Of a stretch of DNA of 64,000 nucleotides, positions 1-10,593 are shown piece by piece. The notes beneath the pieces are model-generated. The model was not told the DNA's origin. It was given only the letters and a program-made list of their open reading frames with translations, and searched no databases. The first letter of the stretch is position 1. Each line of letters starts with the position of its first letter. The position numbers were made by a program, and so were the translations under genes. The stretch spans positions 190,078,338 to 190,142,337 of the forward strand of contig OU015492.1 in the NCBI GenBank assembly GCA_907164885.2. The letters run 5' to 3'. Origin of the DNA: Dolomedes plantarius (Eukaryota > Arthropoda > Arachnida > Araneae > Dolomedidae).

Positions 1-197
1 CTGTAGGGGGCAGGGCCTCTTGACCCCCCCCCCTGGGTGTGCCACTGTACAATCAACATGCAGAATAACCTCTGATTGTGGGAAGTAGAGAAAAAGAGCA
101 AACAAAAATCTTTACAGCTGATTTTGTCGATTTCACTTGTTTGTCTCACAACATCTTCACCCACTGAGATCTTCAAATGGTACCAAAAGTTAATATA
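1..197. other. Left edge, no gene
   Basis: Sequence before the first transposon. It has a C-rich run near position 30 and nothing that reads as a gene. The open frames crossing it run into the terminal repeat of the adjoining transposon and are not credible coding sequence. Confidence 0.4.
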
Positions 198-1791
198 CAG
201 GGTGTCCCAAAATGACCGCATAAACTCTGCACAGCTAGATTCCTCGTTGGGAGTACATAAAAACTGCCCAAAGAAGCGTTCCTGCACGATCCATAGTTTA
301 CGAGAAAAATACGAAAAACAAAGTATGACGTCAATGCCGGTGCAAGAAAAAACACTTTATTGGACATATCAACAACAATATTTGCATATCTTTCCAGACG
401 ATAATGTTTGAAACGTTCGCCGCGCATATCGCGTCATGCATACGCGCGCGCCATGGAATGACGTTAAGCCGTCGTTTAACTGGTATTTAAAAGGCTGCAT
501 CTTGCAGCTACCGGTAGTCTTCGTATGGTGGCCATGTACTCCGTTCGTGACTACTGTGACATGTACTTGATGTACAGCCGATGTAATGGAAATGCCTTAC
601 GAACTGCTAGGGAGTATGCCCGTCGATATCCGTCCCGCCGTCCTCCCGATGTCAACGTCATCCGTTGGCAGGACGACAGACTGCGAAATACGGGAAGCGT
701 CTTGCCAACAGCCAATCTTCACGATACTGGAAGACCGCGGAGCGGCCTCACGGTAAACAGGCGGATGCAATACTGCAGCGGGTAGCAGAGACGCCCGAGG
801 TAAGCACACGCGCATTAGCCCGTGAGATTACTTAGAGTAAAAGTACTGTGCACAGGCTTTTACGGTCTGAGAGGCTACACCCATTTCGGTACACAACTGT
901 GCAAGGTCTGAAACCAGATGACTTTCAGAAACGCGTGGCCTTCTGTGAATGGCTGTTGCAGCGACAGAACACAGATAATGGTTTCATTGCACATATCCTG
1001 TGGACTGATGAATCATGTTTCACTCGTGATGGGGTATTCAACCATCACAACAGCCATATGTGGTCCCAGGTCAATCCGCATGCAATCCGGCCGCAGAAAC
1101 ATCAGGAAGGTTGGTCTCTTAACGTGTGGGCCGGCATACTCGGGGATCGCCTGCTTGGACCATATCTGTTGCCTGAACGGCTCTCGGGACAGTCGTACTT
1201 GGTGTTTCTCAATGAGGTCTTAGCCGAGTTCCTCGATGACATACCATTAGCGACAATACAGGGACTTTGGTTCCAGCATGATGAGGCTCCGGCGAATTTC
1301 TGTGCTCCTGTACGTGGTTGGCTGGATATGGAATACCCCGGCCGCTGGATCGGACGTGGGGGTCCGGTTCTATGGCTACCACGTTCGCCAGATCTTACAC
1401 CGTTGGATTTTTTCCTATGGGGCCATCTCAAGGAACTGGTGTATCGAGACGTAGTGACAACACAAATGGACTTAGTTGCTCGTCTGCATGCTGCTTGTAC
1501 TGCGGTGGACCTCGCGATGCTGCAACGTGTGATGACCGCCATTCCACGGCGTGCTCAAGCTTGCCTCGACATGCACGGCAGACACTTTGAACATCTGCTT
1601 TAAATTGTGCATGCTGTTGATATGTTCAATAAAGTGTTTTTTCTTGCACTGGCAGTGGCGTCATACTTTGTTTTTCGTATTTTTCTTGTAAACTATGGAT
1701 CGTCCAAGAACGCTTCTTTGGGCAGTTTCTATGTACTCCCAACGAGGAATCTAGCTGTGCAGAGTTTATGCGGTCGTTTTGGGACACCCTG
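198..1791 (+). mobile_element. Tc1/mariner-superfamily element, D-x41-D type, long inverted repeats
   Basis: The element starts with CAGGGTGTCCCAAAATG at 198 and ends with its near-perfect reverse complement at 1791. TA flanks both sides (196-197 and 1792-1793), the target duplication of this superfamily. The inverted repeats run about 175-180 bp (198-375 and 1615-1791) with few mismatches. The interior carries one transposase reading direction, broken by a frameshift and a stop. Complete ends with a dead transposase suggest a copy that was mobile but can no longer move itself. Confidence 0.88.
525..1603 (+). pseudogene. Broken transposase of the 198-1791 element
   Basis: An N-terminal helix-turn-helix region reads from about 525 or 534 (MYSVRDYCDMYLMYSRC) to about 750, then the frame shifts. 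The second frame has a TAG at 833-835 and then runs open to 1603. In it I see the first catalytic Asp in WTDESCF, the second in WFQHDEAP and the third in SPDLTPLDFFLWG. There are 41 residues between the last two, against 34 in classical mariner, so it fits the DD41D subgroup. Automated pipelines often call relatives of this protein Tc3-like or DUF4817 proteins. It needs at least one frameshift and one stop corrected to be read, so it is not functional. Confidence 0.82.
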
Positions 1792-1983
1792 TATTGTGTA
1801 TAGGACACACGTCAGTCTACCTCACGTCGAATTCGGGCTGTTTTGCAAACCTCAGGTGGGCCTACAGTTTATTCATAAGAAATTTTGCAGAAATTTTCAG
1901 TCTTTCGATTATTTTGTTAGACACCTGTAGCTTGAAAGGATCCGTTACTCAAATATTTATAATCCCTACGTAACTACTCTTTT

Positions 1984-2153
1984 GGGCCTGTTCACATAGA
2001 ATCCGTCGGAATCAGCGTTACTCGTATTGAAATATATTTAACCAATTGCAAACCTCCAAACGATTTTCTACGAAATCGTTAAGGCCTGTGATTGGTCTAA
2101 AATAGACCAATACGAGTAACGCTGACGCCGACGGATTCTGTGTGAACAAGCCC
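1984..2153. mobile_element. PIF/Harbinger (Tourist-like) MITE, copy 1
   Basis: A 170-bp fold-back element with ends GGGCCTGTTCACA and TGTGAACAAGCCC. It is flanked by TTT on both sides (1981-1983, 2154-2156), a 3-bp duplication as expected for PIF/Harbinger. The arms pair over most of their length (GAATCCGTCGG against its complement near 2133). It has no coding capacity. Further copies lie at 20062, 23184 and 26312, and probably a decayed one near 52810. Confidence 0.78.
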
Positions 2154-3086
2154 TTTGTCGACACACAACTTTCAGCGTGAAGTTGAATGCATAACTCATT
2201 CTGATGCTTTTAACCACCAGCTAGATCATTTATTACCATGTTTTTATTACTTTCTTGTTTGTGTGTCTGTGTGTGTTTTTGTCAAGTACAAACCTTGCAA
2301 TCGATTTTTAGCTAACTTCCCGACTAGCTAGACATTTGAAACTTTTAGAATAGCTCAGAACACGATGACAATGCATTTTTTTAATACTTTTAGCCATCTT
2401 TAAGCAGAATTAAATTAATTTTCAGTTATTTTCAGCTAATTTTCTTTTGCAGACTGGTGCAGCCATCTATTGGCTGGAACGGGAACGAAAAGTCAAATGC
2501 AAGTTAACTTCATTTTCTTTCAAGTTGATGGGATAATTCATCAAAATTTTTTTCAAAAAGTATTTATTAATACATAGAATTGTCAAGTTTATATGATTCA
2601 ACAGAAAATTTAAAAACATGGTACATAAAAAGTCTTTTTTATCTTGTAATTATCTTCGCGCATTATTATGCTTACATAAAATGAGATTTCACAAAATGAA
2701 TGCTTGCATAAAATGAATTCATTTTGCCATTGCTTGTTTTCAGCCCTGAATAAAGTTCGTAAGGGTTTTAAACATTTGGTTAAAATTTCTCACCAAGCAG
2801 CTAGTTTAACAAGTACAAAAAAATCTGTGTAGCTAAAATAATGAAAAAAGTGGAAAATAGTTCTTTTCGAGAAGACTTCAATGTACATTTCTTAAGTAGC
2901 CAAAATTTTTACCAGAAGTCTATTACGAATTGGATAACAGGGTACGTTGTTTTTGTATTCACCAAATGTAGATTCTTAATTTCTTTATCTATTATTTAAT
3001 ACCTAAAAGTGAAACACATTAGCATCCTATTTGTAAAATTGTGTCACTTCTAATGTAAACATAGACAGAATCAGACAGATTTTGTT
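2154..3086. other. AT-rich intergenic stretch, nothing recognised
   Basis: About 930 bp of AT-rich sequence without a convincing reading frame, inverted repeat or RNA-like box. I see no feature here. Confidence 0.4.
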
Positions 3087-3286
3087 AAGACGGTGGGAGA
3101 GGGTACGATCCCCCCAGATTTCGCCCTTGGGGGAAGGGGGGCTCGGTCGAAATTGAGGTGGCACATACCCTTGTGGTATTAAATAATTATAAAACAGAGC
3201 CGCATTCCTCAGCCCGCTAGCCTATGTGAACCTGGTATGGAACAGTTCCGGCCAAGGGGCATTTGAAACAACTACAACAACAGATT
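3087..3286. repeat. Possible SINE-like repeat with AAC-rich tail
   Basis: A locally GC-rich block, including a run of C and G near 3105-3150, ends in an AAC-rich tail (GAAACAACTACAACAACAG, 3266-3284). The composition contrast and the AAC tail suggest a retroposed short repeat. I cannot find good A and B boxes, so the call is weak. Confidence 0.25.
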
Positions 3287-3855
3287 CTGTTAAAATATGG
3301 CGAATGGTGACGAATTTCTGATTTTGTAAATTATTTTCAACAATACACAACTGGGCACTTTACTCGAAATCGAACAAATTTTAATTCATGTTCGGAATAG
3401 CAAAACACTTTCTAACTTACGGAGCTCATTGCTTATTGAAACTGACATTTCAGCCTTTGTATCTAAACTATAAACTTTCACTGATGGTTAAGGGCAGTCA
3501 AACTTAACAACAAAGTGGTCTGATTAGTATGAGAAATTTTTCCGCTTTGTACACAGATCTCTTCATCAAATGCGCAGCGAAGGTGTGATTTACGCCTTCT
3601 TATCAGCTGGCGCCAAGAGATAAATCACTTCTGCTTCTTCATCTTAAATATCAGGCAAATCAAAATCGGCAAAGTAATCGTCCTAATTGGTCCAATGCCT
3701 CATTGATGTTGAAAATGAGGGTCGACAAGACCCTGTTCAAATAAGACATAAGTTGTGAGCCATCGCTTACGCCTTCTAGTAAAGCTGTTGCCGCCTTCTT
3801 TTTTTAAGTCTGCGGGGGAGATATTCTATCAAGGGTAAACAGGCAAAAAAGTATT
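3287..3855. other. Intergenic stretch, nothing recognised
   Basis: About 570 bp between the SINE-like block and the next transposon. No frame, box or inverted repeat stands out. Confidence 0.35.
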
Positions 3856-3960
3856 TGCCGTAAAATCTCGGGTATAATACGCACTTTTCTTTCACATTTC
3901 ATTTCGCAAAAATGAGGATGCGTATTATACTCGCTCACAAATAAAAGTAGTTTTAAACAT

Positions 3961-4197
3961 TGGATAAACGAACATACAGCAGCTGTAAGACATTGTCGCA
4001 ACGCGGGTGAGTGCGCATCTGCACTCCGTGATTCATCCACCCGTTTACTAAGCAGGTATTCCTTTGAAACAAACGGAACTCCCAGTTCGTATACGTCAAG
4101 TGAGGATGATGATGGCGATATATATTACGACAGCAACAATAATTATGACATGGACGCAACAACAATAGATGAACTGTATTCGTGTGAAAGTGATTAA
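3961..4197 (+). pseudogene. C-terminal tail of a pogo/Tigger-like transposase
   Basis: A 78-codon open stretch ending in TAA at 4195-4197. It runs from WINEHTAAVRHC through RDSSTRLLSRYS to a strongly acidic end (SSEDDDGDIYYDS, ELYSCESD). CENP-B/pogo/jerky-type transposases commonly end in acidic, Asp/Glu-rich tails like this. There is no start codon and no catalytic domain, so this is a remnant of the deleted element around it. The minus-strand frames over it are shadows. Confidence 0.6.
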
Positions 4198-4348
4198 GAC
4201 TTATAATTTGACAGTAATGTTTGTTTTGAATTAACAATTTAAGTTTTTTCTACCGAAATCGACGTTTTCGTTTCTTTTTGTCACAAATTTTATTTATGTT
4301 AATAAATATTTGTGCAATTTTTAAATAAAATATTGAAAAGCTGTGGGT

Positions 4349-4475
4349 GCGTATTATAGTCGAATTTAAATTTTTTTCCGAAAATTTCGCGCAAAATCCA
4401 GCATGCAAATTATAGTCGAATTTTAATTTTTTACCGAAAAATTCGCGCAAAATCAAGCATGCGTATTATACTCGG
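4349..4475. repeat. Subterminal 56-bp direct repeat, two units plus a partial
   Basis: Units at 4349-4404 and 4405-4460 share GTCGAATTT, CCGAAAA and TCGCGCAAAATC in the same order. A third unit begins at 4461 and stops after GCGTATTATA. The repeated GCGTATTATA matches the terminal repeat of the host element, so these are probably subterminal transposase-binding repeats. Confidence 0.7.
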
Positions 4476-4503
4476 GTGCGCATTATAGTCAAGATTTTAC
4501 GGT

Positions 4504-4961
4504 ACTTACTTCGGGACTGATCGTAGAACACCATGCACACACCTAATCTGACACTTAACTAAGTGCCTTATCTAGATAAAGGGAATGGCGACTAAAAAGG
4601 TACTACAAATTCCATCTGTTTGATATGTTCGAGTGATAAAAGTAAATGTAAAAAAATAAACGAGAGCGCTCGCGCGCTAACGATAGAGAAATTGTTTTCA
4701 TTTCACACGCACGTTAGTCCCAAATTTACATAGGAATTTACATAGGAACTTTGCCGCTCCATCCGAACCATTTCTCCAGTCTCATTTTGCCCTTTGACTG
4801 GCACATCTACATGGTAGATCATCATTTTGACATCCGAACCATATTTTTTCGTCCCGCCATTTTTTTAGGAGACCCACTTCTCATATTTATACAAATTGAT
4901 TACAGAGAAATGTAACAAAGGCTTTATTATAGAAAACACAAACACTAAAATGATTTTTTGG
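4504..4961. other. Intergenic stretch, nothing recognised
   Basis: About 460 bp with a small CG-rich patch (GCGCTCGCGCGC near 4667). No gene, RNA or repeat that I can name. Confidence 0.35.
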
Positions 4962-5410
4962 CTATTTCCTCTTGTAGACATCTATTGGTGTGTCCCTGAA
5001 AACAGACCAACTATATTCAGCTAGCATATTTCCATTCCATCGGCCACTGAAACGCTTTACAAACATAGAGATGTCTTGGTGAAACCTTTCCCTATGCTCA
5101 TCACTAATTGCGCCAAGGTTTTCAGGAAAGAAGTTCAGATGTGAGTCCAAAAAGTGTAGTTTTAAAGACATATTGCAACCTATAACAAGAAAGCATTTCA
5201 CCACGTCACCAACAAGATGTTCGTTGTTTTCAGCTTTCTCATTTCCAAGGAAACGTGAGCACACTTATTTGAATGCCAGCCTGGCTACTTTTTTGCTTGT
5301 GACAGTTTATTTTCGAACTCTTAATCATGAAAGACTGCTTTAATTTGTGGGCCAATAAAAACCCCTTCTTTTACTTTTGCCTCACTTAAATTTTTGAATT
5401 TGTTCCTGAG
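4962..5410 (-). pseudogene. C-terminal part of a repeated, uncharacterised arthropod protein
   Basis: Read on the minus strand from 5410 to the stop at 4962. It contains NLSEAKVKEGVFIGPQI, then stops and a shift, then an open stretch with GCNMSLKLHFLDSHLNFFPENL and SDEHRERFHQDIS. I recognise these as hallmarks of a protein family present in many copies in spiders and other arthropods, without an established function. The matching N-terminal part is at 10651-11735 on the same strand; the BEL/Pao fragment 5411-10650 separates them. CCTGAG occurs on both sides of the insert (5405-5410 and 10651-10656), and the protein reads on sensibly across the gap, so one gene copy was split. Confidence 0.65.
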
Positions 5411-6115
5411 ATGCAAGAAAGCCACTCTGTTGTATCCAAGAAAAGGGAGAAAGAATTAGCATACGAAATTTTTCTTGAAGAAGTAAGTAAAAATGTTGAT
5501 GGTCGTTATAGTGTTATTCTCCCATGGATTAATAAGAATAGACCCGATATTCCATCTAATAGACATATAGCGGAGAGAAGACTACTAAGTACTACTAATA
5601 AACTGAAGACTTTAAACAAGCTGAATGATTACAGAAAATTTTTTAAGAATGGTTAGAAGAAGGTGTGATAGAGGAAGTATCAAAAGAAAGAATAGAGATA
5701 ATAGGGCATTTCCTTCCACACTATGTGGTCATCAAAGAAGATAGTGTAACCACGAAAATTTGACCTGTTTTTGATACATCTTGCAAAACGGATCGAAATC
5801 CGTCTCTCAATTATTGTCTTTTGAAGTGCCCCAATCTCATCGAGCAGATACCAGCCATCCTGCTGAGATTTAGGGGAAAACCTATAGGAGTTTAGTCAGA
5901 TATAAAGCGAGCGTTTCTTCAGATAGAAGTTAAGCAGGAAGATTGTGACTATTTAAGATTCCTGTGGTGGAAAAAGGAAACCCATATTTAGGAATTTCAA
6001 CACAACAGAGTAGTATTTGGAGCTACCTGCAGTCCATTTTTACTGGGAGCTGTCATTCACTACCATTTATCCAACGTGTCTGAAGAATGGAAAGTTTACG
6101 CAGAAAATTTATCTA
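5411..6115 (+). pseudogene. BEL/Pao pol, start of reverse transcriptase
   Basis: The open stretch to 5656 contains DGRYSVILPWINKNRPDIP, the sequence that precedes the polymerase domain in BEL/Pao elements. A shifted frame follows with FLPHYVVIK, FDTSCKTDRNPSLNYCL and EFQHNRVVFGATCSPFLLGAVI, interrupted by stops. These are reverse transcriptase blocks of the Pao group. The frame is cut at 6114-6115 by the TA target of the Tc1 insertion and resumes at 7337. Confidence 0.75.
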
Positions 6116-7334
6116 CACTCAAGAGCCAAAACATAATGACCACCTGTCAATAACGAGTTGGCCCACCTTTGGCGCGCAACACAGCTTCAACCCGCCTTGG
6201 CATGGATGCCACAAGTCCTTGGTAGATGGCCGGAGACAGATTGTACCAGATGTTTAAGCAACGGTCACGCAAATCCGAGATATTGCGAATTGGTGGTCTT
6301 TGAACTCTGAGCTGCCGTCCCATGACATCCCAAATGTGTTCTATCGGATTGAGATCCGGTGAGTTAGGCGGCCAGGACATTAACTGGAATTCAGCATCAT
6401 TGTCCTGGAACCACTCCAACACAATTTTAGCCTTGTGACACGGGGCGTTGTCCTGTTGGAACATTCCATTTCCAGCTGGAAAAACAGAGGCCATGTAAGG
6501 GTGCAACTGGTCCGCAATGATGTTCAGATACCCTGTAGCATTCATGGTCTGCTCTACCACAACCACGGGTCCCAGAGACGCCCAAGAGAACGTCCCCCAA
6601 AGCATAATACCACCACCACCGGCCTGTGTATGACCTACTGTACATTGAGGGAGCAACAGTTCGCCTGGAAGACGGCGTATCCTGACACGGCCATCGGCGT
6701 GATGAATGACAAACCGTGATTCATCTGACCAGGCAACTCTCTCCCACTGATCCATGGACCAGTCGCGATGTTCCCGGGCCCAGCGCAGGCACAGTTGGCG
6801 ATGACGCTTGGTCAGCAAAGGCACACGAGTGGGACGTTTGCTGCGTAGCCCCATATCCAACAGTGTCCGCTGAACAGTGTGCTGCGATACTATTCTATTT
6901 GGCCCTGCATTGTATTGGGCTGTCAGCTGAGCCACTGTCTGGCTCCGGTTTTGCTTCACCATGCGAGACAGTCTCCGACGACCTTTTTCTTTGATAGCGT
7001 GTGGACGTCCAACACCATGTCGTCTACTGCTGGTTTCACCGTCATTCATCCACTTTGCATAAGTACTAACAACTGTAGGTCGCGAACAACCCACGAGTAT
7101 GGCAGTTTCGGAAATACTTGTTCCGAGCCTTCGACCCATTACAATCTGCCCTCTATCAAAGTCGCTTAGATCCGCAGCCTTTCCCATCACACACAGAAGT
7201 AAGTGAAAGAATGATTCTTCAGACTCTCCAGCAGCAGTTAAATACCACTTCCACCTGATCACGTGCCTTCCACGTCATCCAGGCGAATTCATTGCAAAAT
7301 GTAGGGGTGGTCATACTGTTTTGGCTCTTGAGTG
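6116..7334 (-). mobile_element. Intact Tc1-like transposon inserted in BEL/Pao pol
   Basis: A 1,219-bp element with ends CACTCAAGAGCCAAAACA and the reverse complement at 7334, flanked by TA at 6114-6115 and 7335-7336. The inverted repeats extend to about 30 bp (continuing ATGACCACC) with two mismatches. Removing the element and one TA leaves the surrounding retroelement frame continuous, so the insertion site is clean. The single transposase gene inside is open from end to end. Confidence 0.93.
6147..7187 (-). CDS. Tc1-family transposase, apparently complete (D-x36-E)
   Basis: A 346-aa cut-and-paste transposase starting at [20 protein letters not shown]; an upstream in-frame ATG at 7262 would add 25 residues that do not look like the family. 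In order I see an N-terminal helix-turn-helix pair ([17 protein letters not shown], then [17 protein letters not shown]), a GRPHA linker and the catalytic DDE core. The core Asp and Glu lie in [17 protein letters not shown] and [13 protein letters not shown], with 36 residues between the last two, as in the DD36E subgroup. The protein ends [11 protein letters not shown] as Tc1 relatives do. No stop or frameshift is visible, and the matching terminal repeats suggest a young, possibly active copy. It acts in the nucleus on the element ends. Confidence 0.9.
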   Translation of the reverse strand: MGKAADLSDFDRGQIVMGRRLGTSISETAILVGCSRPTVVSTYAKWMNDGETSSRRHGVGRPHAIKEKGRRRLSRMVKQNRSQTVAQLTAQYNAGPNRIVSQHTVQRTLLDMGLRSKRPTRVPLLTKRHRQLCLRWAREHRDWSMDQWERVAWSDESRFVIHHADGRVRIRRLPGELLLPQCTVGHTQAGGGGIMLWGTFSWASLGPVVVVEQTMNATGYLNIIADQLHPYMASVFPAGNGMFQQDNAPCHKAKIVLEWFQDNDAEFQLMSWPPNSPDLNPIEHIWDVMGRQLRVQRPPIRNISDLRDRCLNIWYNLSPAIYQGLVASMPRRVEAVLRAKGGPTRY

Positions 7335-7336
7335 TA

Positions 7337-8350
7337 GATCCTTTAATATTTCATCCGTCGAAAATGAAACTGAGTTGAAAGAATTCGTCTTTAATGTTAC
7401 CGAATTTATGAACAAGGCCAAAATGGAATTGAGAATGTGGGAATTTAGCGCTTACAAAGAAATTAGTGCAGCATTTTTGTTAAAATTTCCCAATGCAGAG
7501 ATGCCAGATTCGGTTCCTGTACTAGGTTTAGTGAGGGACAAAGAAGATGATAGCTTAAGAATAAATCCTAAAATAGAACTGAAGAATTCTAAGCCTTCTA
7601 AAAGAGAAATCTTGTCGGTGACACAAGGTATTTTTGACCGAATAGGATACCTTGCCCCTGTATTATTACCTGCAAAATTTTTGATCCAAGAGGCTTGGAC
7701 ACTGAAATCCGAGTCGCACGCTCCTCTTCCAGATCATATCAGTCAAACTTTCTTGAAGTGGTATAACGAAATTGACACACTTCAACACATAAAATTACCA
7801 AGAAGAGTAAGGTTTAGAGCTAAGAATGGCTGGACATTTCATACATTTTGTGATGCAAGTAAAAATGCATACGCAACAGTAATATACATGCGATGTGAAG
7901 ATAGAAGCAAAGTTTCTCTGCAAATGCTCGGGATGAAACACCTGCACAGAAAATTACTATTCCGAGGCTGGAACTTTTATCTTGGAGCACAACTTTCAGT
8001 AGCTATTCTAGAAGCACTAGCTCTGTCTGACATCCCATTGAATTATTGGACAAACTCTACCACCGCTCTAGCTTCGATAGAGCGGAATGATGAATGGGGA
8101 ACATTTGTAGGGAATAGGGTTAGAGAAATCTGCAAACCAACCATTCCACACCGATGATTTTTTGTTCCTGGTGAAATAAATGCAGCGGACCTCCCATCAC
8201 GAGGGTGTAATCCGCGCCAACAGTTAGCATCCAGATGGTGGGAGGGACGAGAATGACTATATGAAGATAAGACACACTGGCCTGCATTAACAGGTCAAAT
8301 CGACGAAGAAATTGTAACGGAAGACCGAAAGAAGGGGAAAGTTTGATCAC
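7337..8350 (+). pseudogene. BEL/Pao pol, end of reverse transcriptase and RNase H region
   Basis: Resumes immediately after the Tc1 insertion and is open to 8157. It contains KREILSVTQGIFDRIGYLAPVLLPAK and WKTFCDAS-like RNase H sequence (TFHTFCDASKNAYATVIYM), typical of Pao-group elements. After a stop at 8155-8157 the frame continues as NAADLPSRGCNPRQQ and WWEGRE. The Tyr-Val-Asp-Asn/Asp catalytic box expected just after the insertion point is not present, so the polymerase would be inactive even without the stops. Confidence 0.72.
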
Positions 8351-8629
8351 TTTGACTGTAGATCTCGAACCAACTAAATAGTACTGTAAATTTTCTCAGT
8401 TTTCAAGGAGTGTGAGAATTTTAGGATGGATGAAGATATTTATTAATAATGCTCGCAAAGGGACAATTTTCGCAGTGAACATCCTATCTGTCGTTGAAAT
8501 TAAAAAGGTGAAAAAACAAACTTTGGAAAATGGTTCAGCTCAGTAACTTTGGAAATACTGAAAATAACTGTAAAGGTCTAATGATTATTAAAGATGACGA
8601 GGGCTTAATGCGAGTTAAGACAAAGATCA

Positions 8630-9972
8630 TTGAGTGAGATGAGGAATTCGCTTTTCGCTACCCAATTCTTAATCCTTCTAGGAACAATCTAGTCATGTGT
8701 TTAATCAGAGAGTTTCATATAAACAATTGCCATGCTGGACTGAATATTCTGTCTTCAAAACTGAGAGAACTATTTCGTAATTGCAGCTAGACGGACTATT
8801 AGAAGTGTCTTAACCAGATGTACTGTGTTCAAGAGATTTAACACAAAGTCTTGCAGTACTCCCCCGATCCATTTACCGTTGGACAGTGCTCGAGAGGCAG
8901 CTGCCTTTGAAGTCGTCGGAATTGATCTCTGTGGACCTTTTATCCTAAAGAATAGATCGAAAGTGTGGATTGTTCTGTTCACTTGCGCGATCTACAGGGC
9001 AGTGCATTTAGAATTAGTCATGTCTTTAAGCACTGACACTTTTTACCACTAAGAAGATTTATTGCCCGGCGGGGACGACCATCTATAATCTACGGTGGCA
9101 ATGGTACAAACTTTATAGAATCGGACAACGCTATGAAACGCTTTAACTGGCACAAACTTCAACTTTTTACTTCAGATGTCAAACCCCTCACTTGGAAATT
9201 TATTCCTCCAACCGCCGCGGGGTGGGGCGGTTGTTGGGAACGACTTGTTCGATCTGTAAAATCACTTTTGTTAAGAATATTAGGAAATTATTTGGTGAAA
9301 TACGAAGAGTTGTTGACCATCTTGTGTGACGTGAAGGCACAAATCAATAGTAGGCCTCTTACGTATATTTCAGATAGCGCATGGGATCTCGTACCACTGA
9401 TTCCGGTCATGTTTTTGCAAGACATTCCAGACATAGGAGTACCCGATTTAGACACAATTGGCAGAGAAAAACTTCAGTTACGATTTAAATATTTTCAAAA
9501 ATTGTGAGATGAGCTACGAAGTCATTTCCGGAAAGAATACCTTGGTCAACTACTTCAGAGAGCCGGAGAAAAGGCTAGCTCTCTTAAGGTTGGTGATGTG
9601 GTATTAGTCGGCCAAGAAAACATCAAAAGACAACTTTGGCCTATGACCAGAGCGGAAGAGATTTTCCCTAGTAGAGATGGATATCCTCACGTGGCTCAAG
9701 TTAAGACTAAAACTGGAACTTTAGTCTTAACTTGATGTGATATGTTTTTGGTGCCAGGAATGAAGTTTTTTCTTGGAAGCCACTGTTTACGAATGTAGTG
9801 ATTGTTTCTGTTACGTTACATAGGTTCGTCCTATGAAGAAATTGTAGCCATTAGAAATTTCTGGAGAGGATCCGATTGTGCTAACCATCCCAGAAAAATT
9901 TTCCCGATTTGGCCGGAAAATAAAACATGTGAAAAGACAAAATTCATTTTTGAGGGCTGAATGTTGAACTCT
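8630..9972 (+). pseudogene. BEL/Pao integrase and C-terminal domain remnant
   Basis: Fragments in one orientation. The HHCC region (NNCHAGLN near 8726) is decayed. The integrase core at 8825-9052 has AAAFEVVGIDLCGPF and YRAVHLELV. After a break comes FIPPTAAGWGGCWERLVRSVK (9180-9270), with NSRPLTYIS. KVGDVVLVGQENIKRQLWPM (9588-9650) is the C-terminal domain that follows integrase in BEL/Pao elements. The very end (FGRKIKHVKRQ) lies near 9910-9972, beyond the 81-bp foreign insert at 9735-9815. Several stops and indels make it dead. Confidence 0.72.
9735..9815 (-). repeat. 81-bp copy of the flanking pseudogene inside BEL/Pao pol
   Basis: Matches 10807-10887 at 79 of 81 positions, same orientation. 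On the minus strand both copies read RNRNNHYIRKQW, a segment of the uncharacterised family protein. Here it sits between two stretches of retroelement coding sequence, so it looks like filler DNA copied from the neighbouring host sequence. Confidence 0.8.
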
Positions 9973-10593
9973 GGATCCTTTTGAATTTCTTTTGCCTTTT
10001 TCTTTCTTCTTTGATAAAGTATATTACTATCACTGCTTTATACTTCTGTGCATATATTAATATTTCGAATTTTTGTATATTTTTAATAGATAGTAGAAGA
10101 GTTGTTGATTTTTCAATTTTTTTTCATATTGTAACCATGCAATGTAATGGTAACTTAAGTGTTTTATATTTTTATGTTTTTATTGTAACTGATTTATTAT
10201 CACTAAATCAGTGGTGGGAGGATGTTGTATCTCTATATTATTATCATATTATCTATGTATCGCGAGCTCTGAAACTCATTAAGTTGCTTTTGGCAACAAG
10301 TTTTAATTATTGCTTGGAAACCAATATATATTTTTTTGAGTTAAAGTGTTCTTTTTTTATACGTGATATGTGACTTGTGAGTTCAAGGCTCAAAGATTTT
10401 TGTTGTATTTAAATGTTCAGTCTAGTGATTCTTCCAGAGATGATGCTGAGCGTGGAGTTGTTCTTATGTCTGTAAATAGAACGTCAGTAGCACTTTGGTT
10501 TTTGTCATGGTAAGAGATATGAGAAAAGGCTGAAAGCTAACTGTCATCTCCCGGACAATAAAGAGGGGTAAGTAAATACCCCATATTCAAACA
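9962..10593 (+). repeat. Putative 3-prime LTR of the BEL/Pao fragment
   Basis: Begins TGTTGAA just where pol coding ends and finishes TTCAAACA, an LTR-like TG...CA pair with short inverted termini. AATAAA near 10557 could be its polyadenylation signal. There is no 5-prime copy in the window to compare, so the boundaries are provisional. Confidence 0.35.

Larger units (their letters stand above)
3856..4503 (+). mobile_element. Internally deleted pogo/Tigger-type DNA transposon
   Basis: The left end (CCGTAAAATCTCGGGTATAATACGCAC) and right end (GCGCATTATAGTCAAGATTTTACGG) are imperfect reverse complements about 25-30 bp long, flanked by T/A-rich target sequence. Only the 3-prime part of a transposase gene remains between them (3961-4197), followed by a non-coding subterminal region with a direct repeat. 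The arrangement fits an internal deletion derivative of a pogo/Tigger or jerky-type element. Family assignment rests on the terminal repeats and the acidic tail, not on a catalytic domain, which is missing. Confidence 0.62.

Noticed and set aside
1102..1542. Long minus-strand frame opposite the transposase
   Set aside because: Shadow of the plus-strand transposase in a GC-richer region; no family features.
3804..4237. Two minus-strand frames over the pogo-type remnant
   Set aside because: The plus strand carries the acidic transposase tail; the minus-strand frames are its shadows.
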